Shown here piece after piece: positions 16,973 through 25,579 of a stretch of 64,000 bases of DNA. Under the pieces are notes generated by a model. The model did no database searches. It saw nothing but the letters and a program-made list of their open reading frames with translations, and was not told where the DNA came from. A program made the translations under genes and the position numbers. Position 1 is the first letter of the stretch. Every line of letters starts with the position of its first letter. The stretch comes from Streptomyces sp. TRM68367. GTDB taxonomy: Bacteria > Actinomycetota > Actinomycetes > Streptomycetales > Streptomycetaceae. The stretch covers positions 204,922-268,921 of the forward strand of contig NZ_JACTVI010000003.1 of assembly GCF_014495685.1 (NCBI RefSeq). The letters are read 5' to 3'.

Positions 16973-18487
16973 CTACGCCAGTCGGATCACGTTCCAGGAC
17001 AGCGGCTCCAGGACGGCGTTCAGCGTGCCGTCCTGGAGGGCCGTGCCCCGGACCGCGTGCGGGGTGACCCGCTCGGGTTCGGTGACCGTGTTCCGGGCGT
17101 CCGGGTCGGCGTCCGCGAGGGTGCTGTGCTCCACGACTCGCGTCAGCTCCAACCCGTTGAGGGCGACTTCCAGCGGCAGGGCATCCGTACGGCTGCGGTT
17201 GACGGCGAAGACGGTGACCGTGCCGTCGTCGGCGCGTACGGCGGTGGCGTGCAGCAGGTCGGCCTCGCCGTACTTCTTCGTCTCGTACGTCGGCGAGTCC
17301 ACGCGGACGTCCAGGACCTGGCCGCGGCCGTACTTCGAGGCCTGCGCGAACGGGAAGAACGTCGTCTGCCGCCACGCCGGGCCGCCCGGCTCGGTCATGA
17401 TCGGGGCGATCACGTTGACGAGCTGGGCGAGGCAGGCGACGGTGACGCGGTCGGCGTGCCGCAGCAGGGCGATGAGGAGCGAGCCGAAGACGACCGCGTC
17501 CATGACGCTGTAGTTGTCCTCCAGCAGGCGCGGGGCCTCCGGCCAGTCGTCCTGCTCGAAGGTCTTGGCGTGCGCCTCCCAGCGGGAGAGGTACCAGACG
17601 TTCCACTCGTCGAAGGAGAGGTTGATCTTCTTCTTGGACTTCAGGCGGGCGCCCACGTGGTCGCAGGTGGCGACGACGTTCTCGATGAAGGACTCCATGT
17701 CGACGGCGGAGGCGAGGAAGGAGTCGAGGTCGCCGTCGTGGGGTTCGTAGTAGGCGTGCAGGGAGATGTAGTCGACGAGGTCGTACGTCTCCCTGAGGAC
17801 GGTTGCCTCCCACTCCGCGAAGGTGGGCATGCCCTGGCCGGAGGAGCCGCAGGCGACCAGTTCGACGGAGGGGTCCGCCTGGCGCATGGCGCGGGCCGTT
17901 TCGGCGGCGATGCGGCCGTACTCCTCGGCCGTCTTGTGGCCGGTCTGCCAGGGGCCGTCCATCTCGTTGCCCAGGCACCAGAGTTTGATGCCGAAGGGGT
18001 CTTTGTCGCCGTGGGAGACGCGCTGCTCGGAAAGGGCCGTGCCGTGGGGGTGGTTGGCGTATTCCTGGAGTTCGAGGGCCTCGGCCACGCCGCGTGTGCC
18101 GAGGTTGACGGCAATCATGGGTTCGGCCTGAGGGCCGACCTTGCGGAGAAAGTCGATGTACTCGGAGAGGCCGAAGCGGTTGGTTTCGGTGGAGTGCCAG
18201 GCGAGGTCCAGGCGGCGGGGTCGGTCCTCTGCGGGGCCGACCGAGTCCTCCCACTTGTAGCCGGAGACGAAGTTGCCGCCGGGGTAGCGGATGGCGGTGA
18301 CGCCGAGTTCGCGGACGAGTTCGAGGACGTCCTGGCGGATGCCGGACGCGTCCGCTGTGGGGTGGTCGGGTTCGAAGATGCCGGTGTAGACGCAGCGGCC
18401 GAGGTGTTCTACGAAGGAGCCGAAGAGGCGAGGGTTGACCTCGCCGACTGTGAAGGCGGGGTCGAGGGTGAAGCGGGCGGTGGGCAT
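16973..18487 (-). CDS. GH51 alpha-L-arabinofuranosidase (intracellular)
   Basis: A 504-residue cytosolic enzyme without signal peptide that removes terminal arabinofuranose from imported arabino-oligosaccharides. ATG 18487 is chosen because GAAAGG lies about 6 bp upstream. The start MPTARFTLDPAFTVGEVNPR and FGSFVEHLGRCVYTGI are typical of GH51. Acid/base Glu175 lies in LGNEMDGPW and nucleophile Glu294 in LSFDEWNVWY; these numbers coincide with those of the well-studied Geobacillus stearothermophilus AbfA (E175/E294), supporting both the start and the assignment. It is the last gene of the operon starting at 22741, after the secreted GH43 gene, giving import and cytosolic processing in one unit. 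Confidence 0.94.
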   Translation of the reverse strand: MPTARFTLDPAFTVGEVNPRLFGSFVEHLGRCVYTGIFEPDHPTADASGIRQDVLELVRELGVTAIRYPGGNFVSGYKWEDSVGPAEDRPRRLDLAWHSTETNRFGLSEYIDFLRKVGPQAEPMIAVNLGTRGVAEALELQEYANHPHGTALSEQRVSHGDKDPFGIKLWCLGNEMDGPWQTGHKTAEEYGRIAAETARAMRQADPSVELVACGSSGQGMPTFAEWEATVLRETYDLVDYISLHAYYEPHDGDLDSFLASAVDMESFIENVVATCDHVGARLKSKKKINLSFDEWNVWYLSRWEAHAKTFEQDDWPEAPRLLEDNYSVMDAVVFGSLLIALLRHADRVTVACLAQLVNVIAPIMTEPGGPAWRQTTFFPFAQASKYGRGQVLDVRVDSPTYETKKYGEADLLHATAVRADDGTVTVFAVNRSRTDALPLEVALNGLELTRVVEHSTLADADPDARNTVTEPERVTPHAVRGTALQDGTLNAVLEPLSWNVIRLA

Positions 18488-18523
18488 GTGCGCCTTTCGG
18501 GGTGGGTGGTTTGGGGGTCGTTG

Positions 18524-18601
18524 GCGGCTGCGGGTTCGTTGTGGCTGGTCGCGCCCACGCGGCGGAGCCGCATGTCGATACAGCCCCGCGCCCCTATAGG
18601 G
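18524..18601. repeat. Dispersed Streptomyces intergenic repeat, copy A
   Basis: The segment from GCGGCTGCGGGTTCGTTG to CAGCCCCGCGCCCC is nearly identical to 29919-30002. It ends in CCCTATAGGG (18592-18601), a palindrome covering the stop codon of the GH43 gene. Such elements are scattered through Streptomyces genomes, usually between genes and often ending in a hairpin. Here it fills the GH43-GH51 gap. Confidence 0.8.
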
Positions 18602-19562
18602 CATTGGGCCAGCCGTCTCTTGTCCAGCGCAGTTGGTTCAAGCCCAGCTTGGGGGTGCCTTCGTCGTCTGCGTCGTAGTAGTGGTACGCCAGCCAGTCCC
18701 TGCCTTGGGTGCGGAATATCGACTGGCCGCCTGGGCCTATGTACTTGCCGTGGCCTGCCAGGAGCAGGTCGCCGCCTCCCTCCAGCATCGGCTTGCCGGT
18801 GCTGTCCACGTACGGGCCGGTCACGGAGGTCGATCGGCCGACCTTGATCTTGTACGTGGAGTTCACGCCCTGGCAACAGGTGTCGTAGGAGGCGAAGAGG
18901 TAGTAGTAGCGGCCGTGTTTGGCGATGTACGGGCCCTCTACCGCGTACGGCTCGTCGGGGCGGGTTGCCAGGTGGTGGACTCTGGCGTCCTCGATCGCCT
19001 TGCCGGTCCCGGGGTTCAGTTGGACCATGCGGATGCCGGTCCAGTAGGAGCCGAACGCCATCCACAGTTTGCCGTCGGCGCGGACGATGGCCGGGTCGAT
19101 GGCGTTCCACGTGTCGGTCTTCTCGGAGGTGAAGACCTTGCCGTGGTCGGTCCAGGTGCCGGGGAGGCCGGAGCGGGAGGTGGCGACGCCGATCGCGGAG
19201 TGGTTGGTGCCCCAGGAGGAGACGGCGTAGTAGAGCCAGTAGCGGCCGTCGCGGTAGGAGAGGTCGGGGGCCCAGGGGTCGGCCTTGTCGTTGTACTCGT
19301 ACCACCAGCTCGGGGCCTCGGCGAAGGCGTTGCCCGCGTCGTCCCAGTGCTTCATGTCCTTGGAGAGGCGGGCGCCGATGATGCCGCCGGTGGAGTAGGC
19401 GACGTAGCCGCCCGACTTGAGGTGCATGACCGTGGGGTCGTGGATGATCTGCTGGCCCGTGATGGGCTGCGGGTCGGGATAGGTCGCGTCCGCCGTGGCC
19501 GACGTCGGGAGCAGGGCGAGGACGGCGGCGGCGAGGATCGCCGCCAGTCTGATGCGTTTCAA
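18594..19562 (-). CDS. Secreted GH43 arabinan endo-1,5-alpha-L-arabinosidase (second copy)
   Basis: A 322-residue secreted enzyme. The TTG at 19562 is chosen because AAAGGAG precedes it by 9 bp; the product begins MKRIRLAAILAAAVLALLPTSATADA, a clear signal peptide. GH43 motifs are QQIIHDPTVMHLKSGGYVAYSTGG, NAIDPAIVRADGKLWMAFGSYW, AVEGPYIAKHGRYYYLF and YDTCCQGVNSTYKIKVG. It shares these with the enzyme at 10358-11344 but is not an identical copy. It lies 22 bp after the permease gene of the same operon, so the backbone-cutting enzyme is co-expressed with the importer that takes up its products. Confidence 0.92.
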   Translation of the reverse strand: MKRIRLAAILAAAVLALLPTSATADATYPDPQPITGQQIIHDPTVMHLKSGGYVAYSTGGIIGARLSKDMKHWDDAGNAFAEAPSWWYEYNDKADPWAPDLSYRDGRYWLYYAVSSWGTNHSAIGVATSRSGLPGTWTDHGKVFTSEKTDTWNAIDPAIVRADGKLWMAFGSYWTGIRMVQLNPGTGKAIEDARVHHLATRPDEPYAVEGPYIAKHGRYYYLFASYDTCCQGVNSTYKIKVGRSTSVTGPYVDSTGKPMLEGGGDLLLAGHGKYIGPGGQSIFRTQGRDWLAYHYYDADDEGTPKLGLNQLRWTRDGWPNAL

Positions 19563-19584
19563 GTGCGTAGCTCCTTTACGGGAG

Positions 19585-20451
19585 TTACTGGCCCGCGAGG
19601 CCGGTGTGGGCGACACCTGCCACGATCTGGCGCTGGAAGAAGACGAAGACGATGATCAGCGGCAGACCCGCCATGAGGCCGCCGGCCATGAGCTGGGCCC
19701 ACTGGATGCCGTAGGAGTTCATGACGGTCGCGATGCCGTTCGGCATGGTCATCAGGTCGGGGTTGTTGGTCACCATGTACGGCCACAGGAAGTTGTTCCA
19801 CGAGGCGATGAAGGTGAAGATGCCGACCGCGGCGAGGGAGGGGCGGGAGAGGGGCAGGACGATGGTGAAGAAGACCCGCCAGCGGCCCGCGCCGTCGATG
19901 AAGGCGGCCTCCTCCAGTTCGCGCGGGACGCCCTGGAAGAACTTGTAGAGGATGTAGACCATCGCGGCGGGCGCGCACTGGGGCAGGATCATGCCCCAGT
20001 AGGTGTCGACCATGCCCATCTGCTGGACGGTGGTGAACAGGGGGACGCCGAGGACGGCGGGCGAGACCATGAGGCCGGCCATGACCAGGCCCAGCAGGGC
20101 GTTCTTGCCGCGGAACTCGGTGCGGGCGAAGCCGTATCCGGCGAGCGCGCTGACCAGCAGGACGACGGAAGTGACGCAGACGGAGACGACGACGGAGTTC
20201 ACGAACCAGTTGGTGATGTTGCCGGTCTCGAAGATCGCCGTCCAGGCCTGGGCGGTCCACTCCTTGGGCAGCCAGTGCGTCGGCACCGCGACGGCCTCGG
20301 TCTCGGACTTGAGGGAGGTGAACAGGGCCCAGGCGAGCGGCGCCATGAACACCGCGGAGACGGCGGTGCCCAGCAGGGTGAGGACGATCTGGCCGGTGGT
20401 CCAGGGCCCCCGGGCCTTCGGGGCCCTGACGCGGATCTGCGTGGCGGTCAT
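19585..20451 (-). CDS. Carbohydrate ABC transporter permease (MalG/AraQ type)
   Basis: A 288-residue inner permease subunit. After a short cytosolic N terminus come six hydrophobic segments (for example TLLGTAVSAVFMAPLAWALF, VVSVCVTSVVLLVSALAGYGFA, GLVMAGLMVSPAVLGVPLF, AVGIFTFIASWNNFLWPYM and MAGGLMAGLPLIIVFVFFQ). The coupling motif EEAAFIDGAGRWRVFFTIVLPL matches the EAA loop of this family, and the C-terminal FQRQIVAGVAHTGLAG tail is standard for MalG-like subunits. It overlaps the preceding permease gene by 4 bp. No ATPase is encoded here; such Streptomyces importers usually use a shared MsiK ATPase encoded elsewhere. Confidence 0.92.
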   Translation of the reverse strand: MTATQIRVRAPKARGPWTTGQIVLTLLGTAVSAVFMAPLAWALFTSLKSETEAVAVPTHWLPKEWTAQAWTAIFETGNITNWFVNSVVVSVCVTSVVLLVSALAGYGFARTEFRGKNALLGLVMAGLMVSPAVLGVPLFTTVQQMGMVDTYWGMILPQCAPAAMVYILYKFFQGVPRELEEAAFIDGAGRWRVFFTIVLPLSRPSLAAVGIFTFIASWNNFLWPYMVTNNPDLMTMPNGIATVMNSYGIQWAQLMAGGLMAGLPLIIVFVFFQRQIVAGVAHTGLAGQ

Positions 20452-21386
20452 CGCACGCCCTCCTCACGCTTACGCAGCAGCCACATCCGCGCGACGGCGA
20501 CGGACGCGATGATCACGAAGAAGATGATGGAGATCGCGGAGGCGTAGCCCACGCGGTAGCTGGTGAAGCCCTCTTCGAGGGTGTACTGGACGATGGTGCG
20601 GGTCGATTCCTCGGGGCCGGGGGTGAAGTCCATCATCACGACGGCCTGGTCGAAGACCTGGAGCGAGGCGAGGATCTGCAGGGCGATGACGAGCCCGGTG
20701 ATGTTGCGCAGCATGGGCAGGGTGATGTGGACCGTGCGGTGCCAGGGGTTCGCGCCGTCCAGCTTGGCGGCCTCGTAGAGGTGGTCGGGGATGCCCTGGA
20801 GCGCGGCGAGATAGAGCAGGAAGCTGAAGCCGACCGTCCACCAGAGCGTGCAGATGACCACCGCGAGCATCGCGTAGGACTTGTCGGCGAGCCACGGCGT
20901 GTCGAGGCCGAAGACGTGGTTGATCATTCCGGTGCCGGGGTTGAACAGCCACTGCCACAGGTTGGCCGCGACGGTGGAGGGCAGCAGGAACGGGGCGAAG
21001 AAGCACAGCCGCCACAGCCATTTGCCGCGCTCGATGTTGTGGGCGAGCATCGCGAGGAAGAAGGCGAGGACGGTGATGCAGGGCACGACCAGGAGCGTGA
21101 AGTACGCGCTGTGGCCGAGCGTGTCCCACATCAGGGGATCGCCCAGGGCCTCGCGGTAGTTGTCGAGGCCGACGAAGTTCGCGGTGTCGCCGGAGATGTT
21201 GGCGTCGGTGAAACTGAGGTAGACGCCGCGCAGCAGCGGCCAGATCACGAAGAGCGCGAACAGGGTGAGGAACGGGGCGACGAACCAGCCGCCGTGCTGG
21301 AAGCCCTGCTTGCGGCGGACGGTGGCGGTGTCGGCGGCGGTCTTCGCGCGCGCCGGTGCGACGACGGTCTGAGCGCTGGTGGTCAT
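20448..21386 (-). CDS. Carbohydrate ABC transporter permease (MalF/AraP type)
   Basis: A 312-residue permease partner of the MalG-like subunit. The start at 21386 (MTTSAQTVVAPARAK) overlaps the stop of the binding-protein gene by 4 bp. Visible features are a first transmembrane segment GGWFVAPFLTLFALFVIWPLL followed by RGVYLSFTDANISG, several more hydrophobic segments, and the EAA loop YEAAKLDGANPWHRTVHITLPM. The extended basic N terminus is cytosolic. It is expected to form the translocation pore for arabino-oligosaccharides delivered by the lipoprotein-like binding protein at 21383. Confidence 0.92.
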   Translation of the reverse strand: MTTSAQTVVAPARAKTAADTATVRRKQGFQHGGWFVAPFLTLFALFVIWPLLRGVYLSFTDANISGDTANFVGLDNYREALGDPLMWDTLGHSAYFTLLVVPCITVLAFFLAMLAHNIERGKWLWRLCFFAPFLLPSTVAANLWQWLFNPGTGMINHVFGLDTPWLADKSYAMLAVVICTLWWTVGFSFLLYLAALQGIPDHLYEAAKLDGANPWHRTVHITLPMLRNITGLVIALQILASLQVFDQAVVMMDFTPGPEESTRTIVQYTLEEGFTSYRVGYASAISIIFFVIIASVAVARMWLLRKREEGVR

Positions 21387-22741
21387 GCGACCGCACCTCC
21401 CTGCGCGGCGGTCTTGCCGTCCATGGGGTTCTTCGTCGCGAGCAGCCTGGTCAACTCGCTCTTCATCCGGCGGGCGGCGGTCTCCGGCTTGGCGGAGCCC
21501 ATCGTGGAGGAGACGACGATCGGGCCGATGCGCTGGGCGAGGATGCCGGTGGATCCGGCGAACCACACCTTCGGCTCGGTGGCCTGGTGGTCCATGGCCG
21601 ACACGTACTCGTTCTGCGGGCTCATCTTCTTGTACGCGGCCGTGGACAGCACCGGCCGGTAGGCGGGGATGTGGCCGCCGAGCGCCCACTGCTGCGCGTG
21701 CCTGACCACGTAGGCGGCGAGTTGGTGGGCGCCCTCGTTGGCGGGGCCGCCGCGGTCGGACTGGTGCGGCAGGACGAAGGCGTGCGACTCGGCGTGGGTG
21801 GCGGGCTTGCCGAAGACGGGCGGCAGCGGGGTCGCGCCGTAGTCGATCTTCGCCGTGTCGTAGACCGGCACCGACCAGTCGCCCTCCCAGACGAAGGGGG
21901 AGCCGTTGACGAACTGTTCGGCGCTCGCCGGGCCTCCGAAGCTCGGGTTGGCGTACCCGTCGGTGATGTGCCGACGCAGGAACTGAAGGACCTGGGTGGC
22001 CTTGTCGGTGTCGAAGGTGACCTCGGTGCGGGCGGCGTTGAACCAGGTGCCGCCGAGCTGGGTGTAGAAGGCGACGAAGAACCACCACTGGAAGTTCTGG
22101 TCGCTGTTCCATATCCCGATGGTCTGCAGACCCTTCTTGGTGGCCTTCTTTGCCTCCTTGAGCACGTCGAACCACTCGTCGGTCGACGTGACGGGCACGA
22201 TCCGGCCGTCGTCACCGAGCAGCCCCGCCTTCTTCAGCACGTCCTTGCGGTAGAAGCAGAGCTGGACGTGGATGTCGAGCGGGAGGGCGTAGAGCTTGCC
22301 GTCGATGACGCCGCGGTTCCACAGCTGGGGGTTGAAGTCCTGCTTCCGTACGCCGTACTTGGCGAGCAGGCCGACGTCCCAGGCGTCCAGGAGGCGGCCG
22401 GGCGCGAAGCCGGTGACCCGGCCCATGTGCATGACGCCGAGGTCGGGTGCGCGGTTGCCCGCGGCCGCCATCGCGAGCTTGGTGTAGAAGGGGCTGCCCC
22501 ACTGGAGGGTGGAGTCCTTCACCGCGATGTCCGGATGGTCCTTACGGAAGCCGTTCAGCATCGCGATCATGTTGTAGCCGTCGCCGCCGCTGAAGAGGTT
22601 CCAGTACCGCACCCGGGTGCGCGCGCTGGAGGCCAGGGCGTCGGCGCCCGTGCCCAGGGCCGCGAAGCCGAAACTGCCCGCGACCGCGAGGCCGCCCGCC
22701 GCGGCCAGGAGTTGCCTGCGATTCAGGTCAGGTCGTCCCAT
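21383..22741 (-). CDS. Extracellular sugar-binding protein of an oligosaccharide ABC importer
   Basis: A 452-residue family-1 solute-binding protein and first gene of the 22741-16973 operon. The N terminus MGRPDLNRRQLLAAAGGLAVAG carries a twin-arginine motif and no lipobox cysteine, so it is probably Tat-exported and held by another means. Family features are RVRYWNLFSGGDGYNMIAML, APDLGVMHMGRVTGFAPGRLLDAW, GKLYALPLDIHVQLCFYRKDVL and SPFVWEGDWSVPVYD. With the two permeases and the secreted arabinanase in the same operon, arabino-oligosaccharides are the most likely ligand. Upstream lie a strong promoter, a LacI-type palindrome and a copy of the regulon motif. Confidence 0.92.
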   Translation of the reverse strand: MGRPDLNRRQLLAAAGGLAVAGSFGFAALGTGADALASSARTRVRYWNLFSGGDGYNMIAMLNGFRKDHPDIAVKDSTLQWGSPFYTKLAMAAAGNRAPDLGVMHMGRVTGFAPGRLLDAWDVGLLAKYGVRKQDFNPQLWNRGVIDGKLYALPLDIHVQLCFYRKDVLKKAGLLGDDGRIVPVTSTDEWFDVLKEAKKATKKGLQTIGIWNSDQNFQWWFFVAFYTQLGGTWFNAARTEVTFDTDKATQVLQFLRRHITDGYANPSFGGPASAEQFVNGSPFVWEGDWSVPVYDTAKIDYGATPLPPVFGKPATHAESHAFVLPHQSDRGGPANEGAHQLAAYVVRHAQQWALGGHIPAYRPVLSTAAYKKMSPQNEYVSAMDHQATEPKVWFAGSTGILAQRIGPIVVSSTMGSAKPETAARRMKSELTRLLATKNPMDGKTAAQGGAVA

Positions 22742-22784
22742 GCCCTGCCCATCTGTTCGAAGCTCGGTGGTTCCCTTCGAGCGC

Positions 22785-22851
22785 GTTCGGTATGTCGGAT
22801 ATCGCTCGCAAGGTCGAACGGGACCGTACGTTTGCAGCGCTGCAACGTCAA
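22785..22851 (-). promoter_or_regulatory. Promoter of the arabino-oligosaccharide operon with two different operators
   Basis: On the minus strand TTGACG (22851-22846) and TACGGT (22828-22823) are separated by 17 bp. The spacer contains a perfect palindrome, TTGCAGCGCTGCAA (22832-22845), of the kind bound by LacI-family repressors. The IclR-type motif GTTCGGTATGTCGGAT (copy 4) lies at 22785-22800, downstream of the predicted start. The operon may therefore answer to two regulators. Confidence 0.65.
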
Positions 22852-22929
22852 TGGTTCGGACAAAATCTCAGGGGCGGACACATCCGGACGCGTAGTCTCG
22901 AACGGCTGCTGTACGGCCGTGCCGGGGAG

Positions 22930-23500
22930 GAGGAGCGCGCGGTGATGCACCCCCACGCGGCGGCCGTCGGGCACCGGGCACTGGACACCGCCGCGTTCCT
23001 CGGCGAGTTCTACACGTCCTTCTGGTAGATCCCGGCCGTGGTCCTGGCCGCCGCCCTGGCGATCAAGCTGCCCCCGATCATCCGGCTCTGGACGGACCCG
23101 CTGCTGCGCGCCGTCGGCGGGCTGCTGGTGCTCGCCTGCGCGGTGTTCGTGTTCGTCGCGCCCTCGGCCATCGCCCGGGTCAACCGGATCACCGGCGTGC
23201 CGAACATCGCGGCGCCGTGGGTGTACTCGCTGCTGACCGCGTTCTGCGCCTCGTGCCTACTGCTGATCATCGTCTGGCGGGGCGGCCTGAACGACGACTC
23301 GGCCGACTCGGCCGCCACCCGCCGCGCCACGCGCCGGGTGGTCTTTGGTTACGCGGGCGTGGTCGTGGCGCCTCGCCGACGCCCTCATCGAGCCGATGCG
23401 GATTCCGGTGCCGGCGGACGCCGGGGTCCTGTTCGAGGCGCTCGTCGCGTCGGTCAGCGCGTGGCGGGGCCGCGAGGTCGTCGTGCCGGGTTGCGTTTGC
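22930..23500 (+). pseudogene. Remnant of a MAB_1171c-like membrane protein and a possible ImmA/IrrE-like fragment
   Basis: Reading from about 22993 gives FLGEFYTSFW, an in-frame TAG (23026-23028), then IPAVVLAAALAIKLPPIIRL and several hydrophobic stretches (LLRAVGGLLVLACAVFVFVA; VYSLLTAFCASCLLLIIVW). These resemble the N-terminal membrane half of MAB_1171c-type proteins, which in Streptomyces are usually encoded beside ImmA/IrrE peptidase genes. About 23370 the reading shifts frame to LIEPMRIPVPADAGVLFEAL and WRGREVVVPG, which resembles the opening of such an ImmA/IrrE protein. Nothing downstream continues either gene. Identification is by motif memory only. Confidence 0.4.
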
Positions 23501-23548
23501 CGGTTGGCCGGGGGTGGGGTGCGGGGTGACTGCGTCGGCTGGACCGCA

Positions 23549-23624
23549 CTTGCCAGGCGCCCGGCGTGGGCGCTGGCCGGGGGTGGCTTGCCAGGCGCCC
23601 GGCGTGGGCGCTGGCCGGGGGTGG
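23549..23624 (+). repeat. Perfect 38-bp tandem repeat
   Basis: A 38-bp unit starting CTTGCCAGGCGCCCGGCGTG occurs at 23549-23586 and 23587-23624 without mismatch; the flanks (from about 23500 and after 23624) carry extra partial copies of GGCCGGGGGTGGGGTGCG. The surrounding 23500-23916 has no credible gene and seems to be dispersed-repeat debris. Confidence 0.85.
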
Positions 23625-23916
23625 GGTGCGCAGCCCGGCGCTGACGGGGTGCCGCCCGCGCCCACCCGTGCCGCCCCAGGCGGCCGCATGCCCGCGGCTT
23701 GCGAGCAGCGGTTGCCCGCCATGCGGTTGTCCGCCGTCTCCGCGTGCGGCACCACGCGAGCGCGGCTTGCGGCGGCGGTTGGACGGCCGCTGCCGACGGC
23801 TGTCCATCCGCGGCCTGGGCTTGGCGTGGCAGTGTCGAGCCCCGCCCGTCCGCGTTCTCGGCCGTCCGCCGGGCCCGTACCGCCCACGTCGTCGGCTGGG
23901 ATGAGAAATGTCGGCG

Positions 23917-24774
23917 TCAGCCTGCGAACGCCGGCTGGGGCAGCCCCTTGCCCGCTCCCGGTACGACGAAGAGGGAGCCGGAGAGTGGAGGTGGGGAAGT
24001 GAGACCTGTGCGGGCCGTGGTGATGTAGAGCTCCGTGAGGTCGGGGCCGCCGAAGGTGCAGGCCGTTACGCGGGGGACCGGGAGGGGGATCACGCGGTCC
24101 AGGGAGCCGGCGGGGGTGTAGCGGCGGACCGCGCCGCCCTCCCACAGGGCCACCCACACGCAGCCCTCGGCGTCGACCGTGAGGCCGTCGGGGAAGCCGG
24201 CGCCGTCCTCGATCTCGGCCAAGGGGCGGCGGTTCGAGATCCGGCCGTCCGTGTAGTCGAAGACGTCGATGCGGCGGGTCGGCGAGTCGATGTAGTACAT
24301 CAGGCGGCCGTCGGGGCTCCAGCCCGTGCCGTTGCTGACCGCCACGTCGTCGAGGACGACCTCCACCGCGCCGGCGGCGGTGATCCGCGACAGCGTGCCG
24401 CCGCCCGGTGCCTCGTCGTAGCGCATGGTGCCGGCCCACAGCGCACCGTCCACGGCGACGGCGGCGTCGTTGGCGCGGCGGCCGGGGACCGGCTCGTGGT
24501 GCAGCCAGCGGAAGCTGTCGTCGGGGGACAGGAGGCCTACGCCGTCCCGCAGGTTCAGGACCAGTCCGCCGCCCGTGCGCGGCTTCACGGCACCCACGTG
24601 CTGTTCCGTCGTACGGACCGTCCGGCGGCCCGTGGCCGGGTCGTAGGTGTGGATGCGGGAGCCGAGGATGTCGATCCAGATCAGGCGGCCCGCCGCCGCG
24701 TCCCAGGTCGGGCCCTCGCCGAGTTCCGCCTCCGCGCGGACCGCGATGTCGTACGGCGTTGTCATCGTCGTCAC
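23917..24774 (-). CDS. SMP-30/gluconolactonase family sugar lactonase
   Basis: A 285-residue cytosolic six-bladed propeller. Metal-ligand and family motifs are present: the N-terminal AELGEGPTWDAAAGRLIWID, RRANDAAVAVDGALWAGTM, SNGTGWSPDGRLMYYIDS and FPDGLTVDAEGCVWVALWEGG. Members hydrolyse aldonolactones made by sugar dehydrogenases, so this may be an arabinono- or galactono-lactonase of an oxidative arabinose/galactose route; the fragmentary dehydrogenase at the left edge would fit. The GTG start at 24774 overlaps the IclR stop (GTGA); an alternative ATG lies at 24765. It is co-transcribed with the regulator. Confidence 0.85.
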   Translation of the reverse strand: MTTMTTPYDIAVRAEAELGEGPTWDAAAGRLIWIDILGSRIHTYDPATGRRTVRTTEQHVGAVKPRTGGGLVLNLRDGVGLLSPDDSFRWLHHEPVPGRRANDAAVAVDGALWAGTMRYDEAPGGGTLSRITAAGAVEVVLDDVAVSNGTGWSPDGRLMYYIDSPTRRIDVFDYTDGRISNRRPLAEIEDGAGFPDGLTVDAEGCVWVALWEGGAVRRYTPAGSLDRVIPLPVPRVTACTFGGPDLTELYITTARTGLTSPPPLSGSLFVVPGAGKGLPQPAFAG

Positions 24775-25544
24775 CCCACGCTCCGGTGGCCGAGACGCTC
24801 GGACAGCTCGGCGGCGCCCTTCGCGGCCAGCTGCTCCAGCTCCGCGCGGCGGTCCTCGCTCCAGCGGATCATGGGCACGGAGATGGACAGCGCGGCCACC
24901 ACCTGCCCGGTACGGTCACGCACCGGCGCCGCGACACAGCTCACGTCCGGGTTCGACTCGCGGTTCTCCGCGGCGAGGCCCCGCTGCCGGATCTCGGCCA
25001 GGGTCTCGCGCAGGGCGGCCGGGTCGGTGATGCTGTTCGGAGTCATCGCGACCAGTGCGGCGTCCTCGGGAAGGCGCGCGTCGAGCTCCTGCTCGGGAAG
25101 GGAGGCCAGCAGCATCTTGCCGACCGACGTACAGTGCGCGGGCAGCCGGCGTCCGGCCGCCGACACCATGCGCACGGCGTGCGTGGAGTCGACCTTGGCG
25201 ATGTAGATGACGTCGGTGTCCTCCAGGATCGCCACGTGCACGGTCTCGTCGCAGGTCTCGGCGACGGAGCGGGCGACCTGCTGGCCCTCGGCGGCCAGGT
25301 CGAGCTGCTCGGCGTAGCGGGCCCCGAGCTGGTACGGCCGTACGCCGAGCCGGTACCGTCCGGGCTGGCCGGGCACCGGGACGATGTACTTCCGGGCGGC
25401 GAGCGTGGTGACCAGTTCGTGCACGGTGGTGCGCGGCAGTTGCAGCTTGCGCACGATGTCGGGGGCGGAGAGCTTGCCGTCCCCGTCGAGGAAGAGCTCC
25501 AGAATGTCGAGAGCCCGGGTCACAGCTGGTACGAGGCGTCCCAC
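24771..25544 (-). CDS. IclR-family transcriptional regulator (proposed local arabinose regulator)
   Basis: A 257-residue repressor-like protein. The N-terminal winged helix comprises about residues 5-65 (VTRALDILELFLDGDGKLSA; VRKLQLPRTTVHELVTTL); the C-terminal effector domain follows (ETVHVAILEDTDVIYIAKV; PAHCTSVGKMLLASL; VAAPVRDRTGQVVAALSISVP). The start is a GTG at 25544. The upstream region holds motif copy 5 (25580-25595), and four more copies precede genes for a U32-like protein, a sugar importer, arabinanases and an oligosaccharide importer. This supports an autoregulated local regulator whose inducer is probably arabinose or a derivative; the DNA-binding assignment is inference. Confidence 0.88.
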   Translation of the reverse strand: MGRLVPAVTRALDILELFLDGDGKLSAPDIVRKLQLPRTTVHELVTTLAARKYIVPVPGQPGRYRLGVRPYQLGARYAEQLDLAAEGQQVARSVAETCDETVHVAILEDTDVIYIAKVDSTHAVRMVSAAGRRLPAHCTSVGKMLLASLPEQELDARLPEDAALVAMTPNSITDPAALRETLAEIRQRGLAAENRESNPDVSCVAAPVRDRTGQVVAALSISVPMIRWSEDRRAELEQLAAKGAAELSERLGHRSVG

Positions 25545-25579
25545 GACCGGCTCCCTCCCTATATCTTTCAGGCGCCTGC

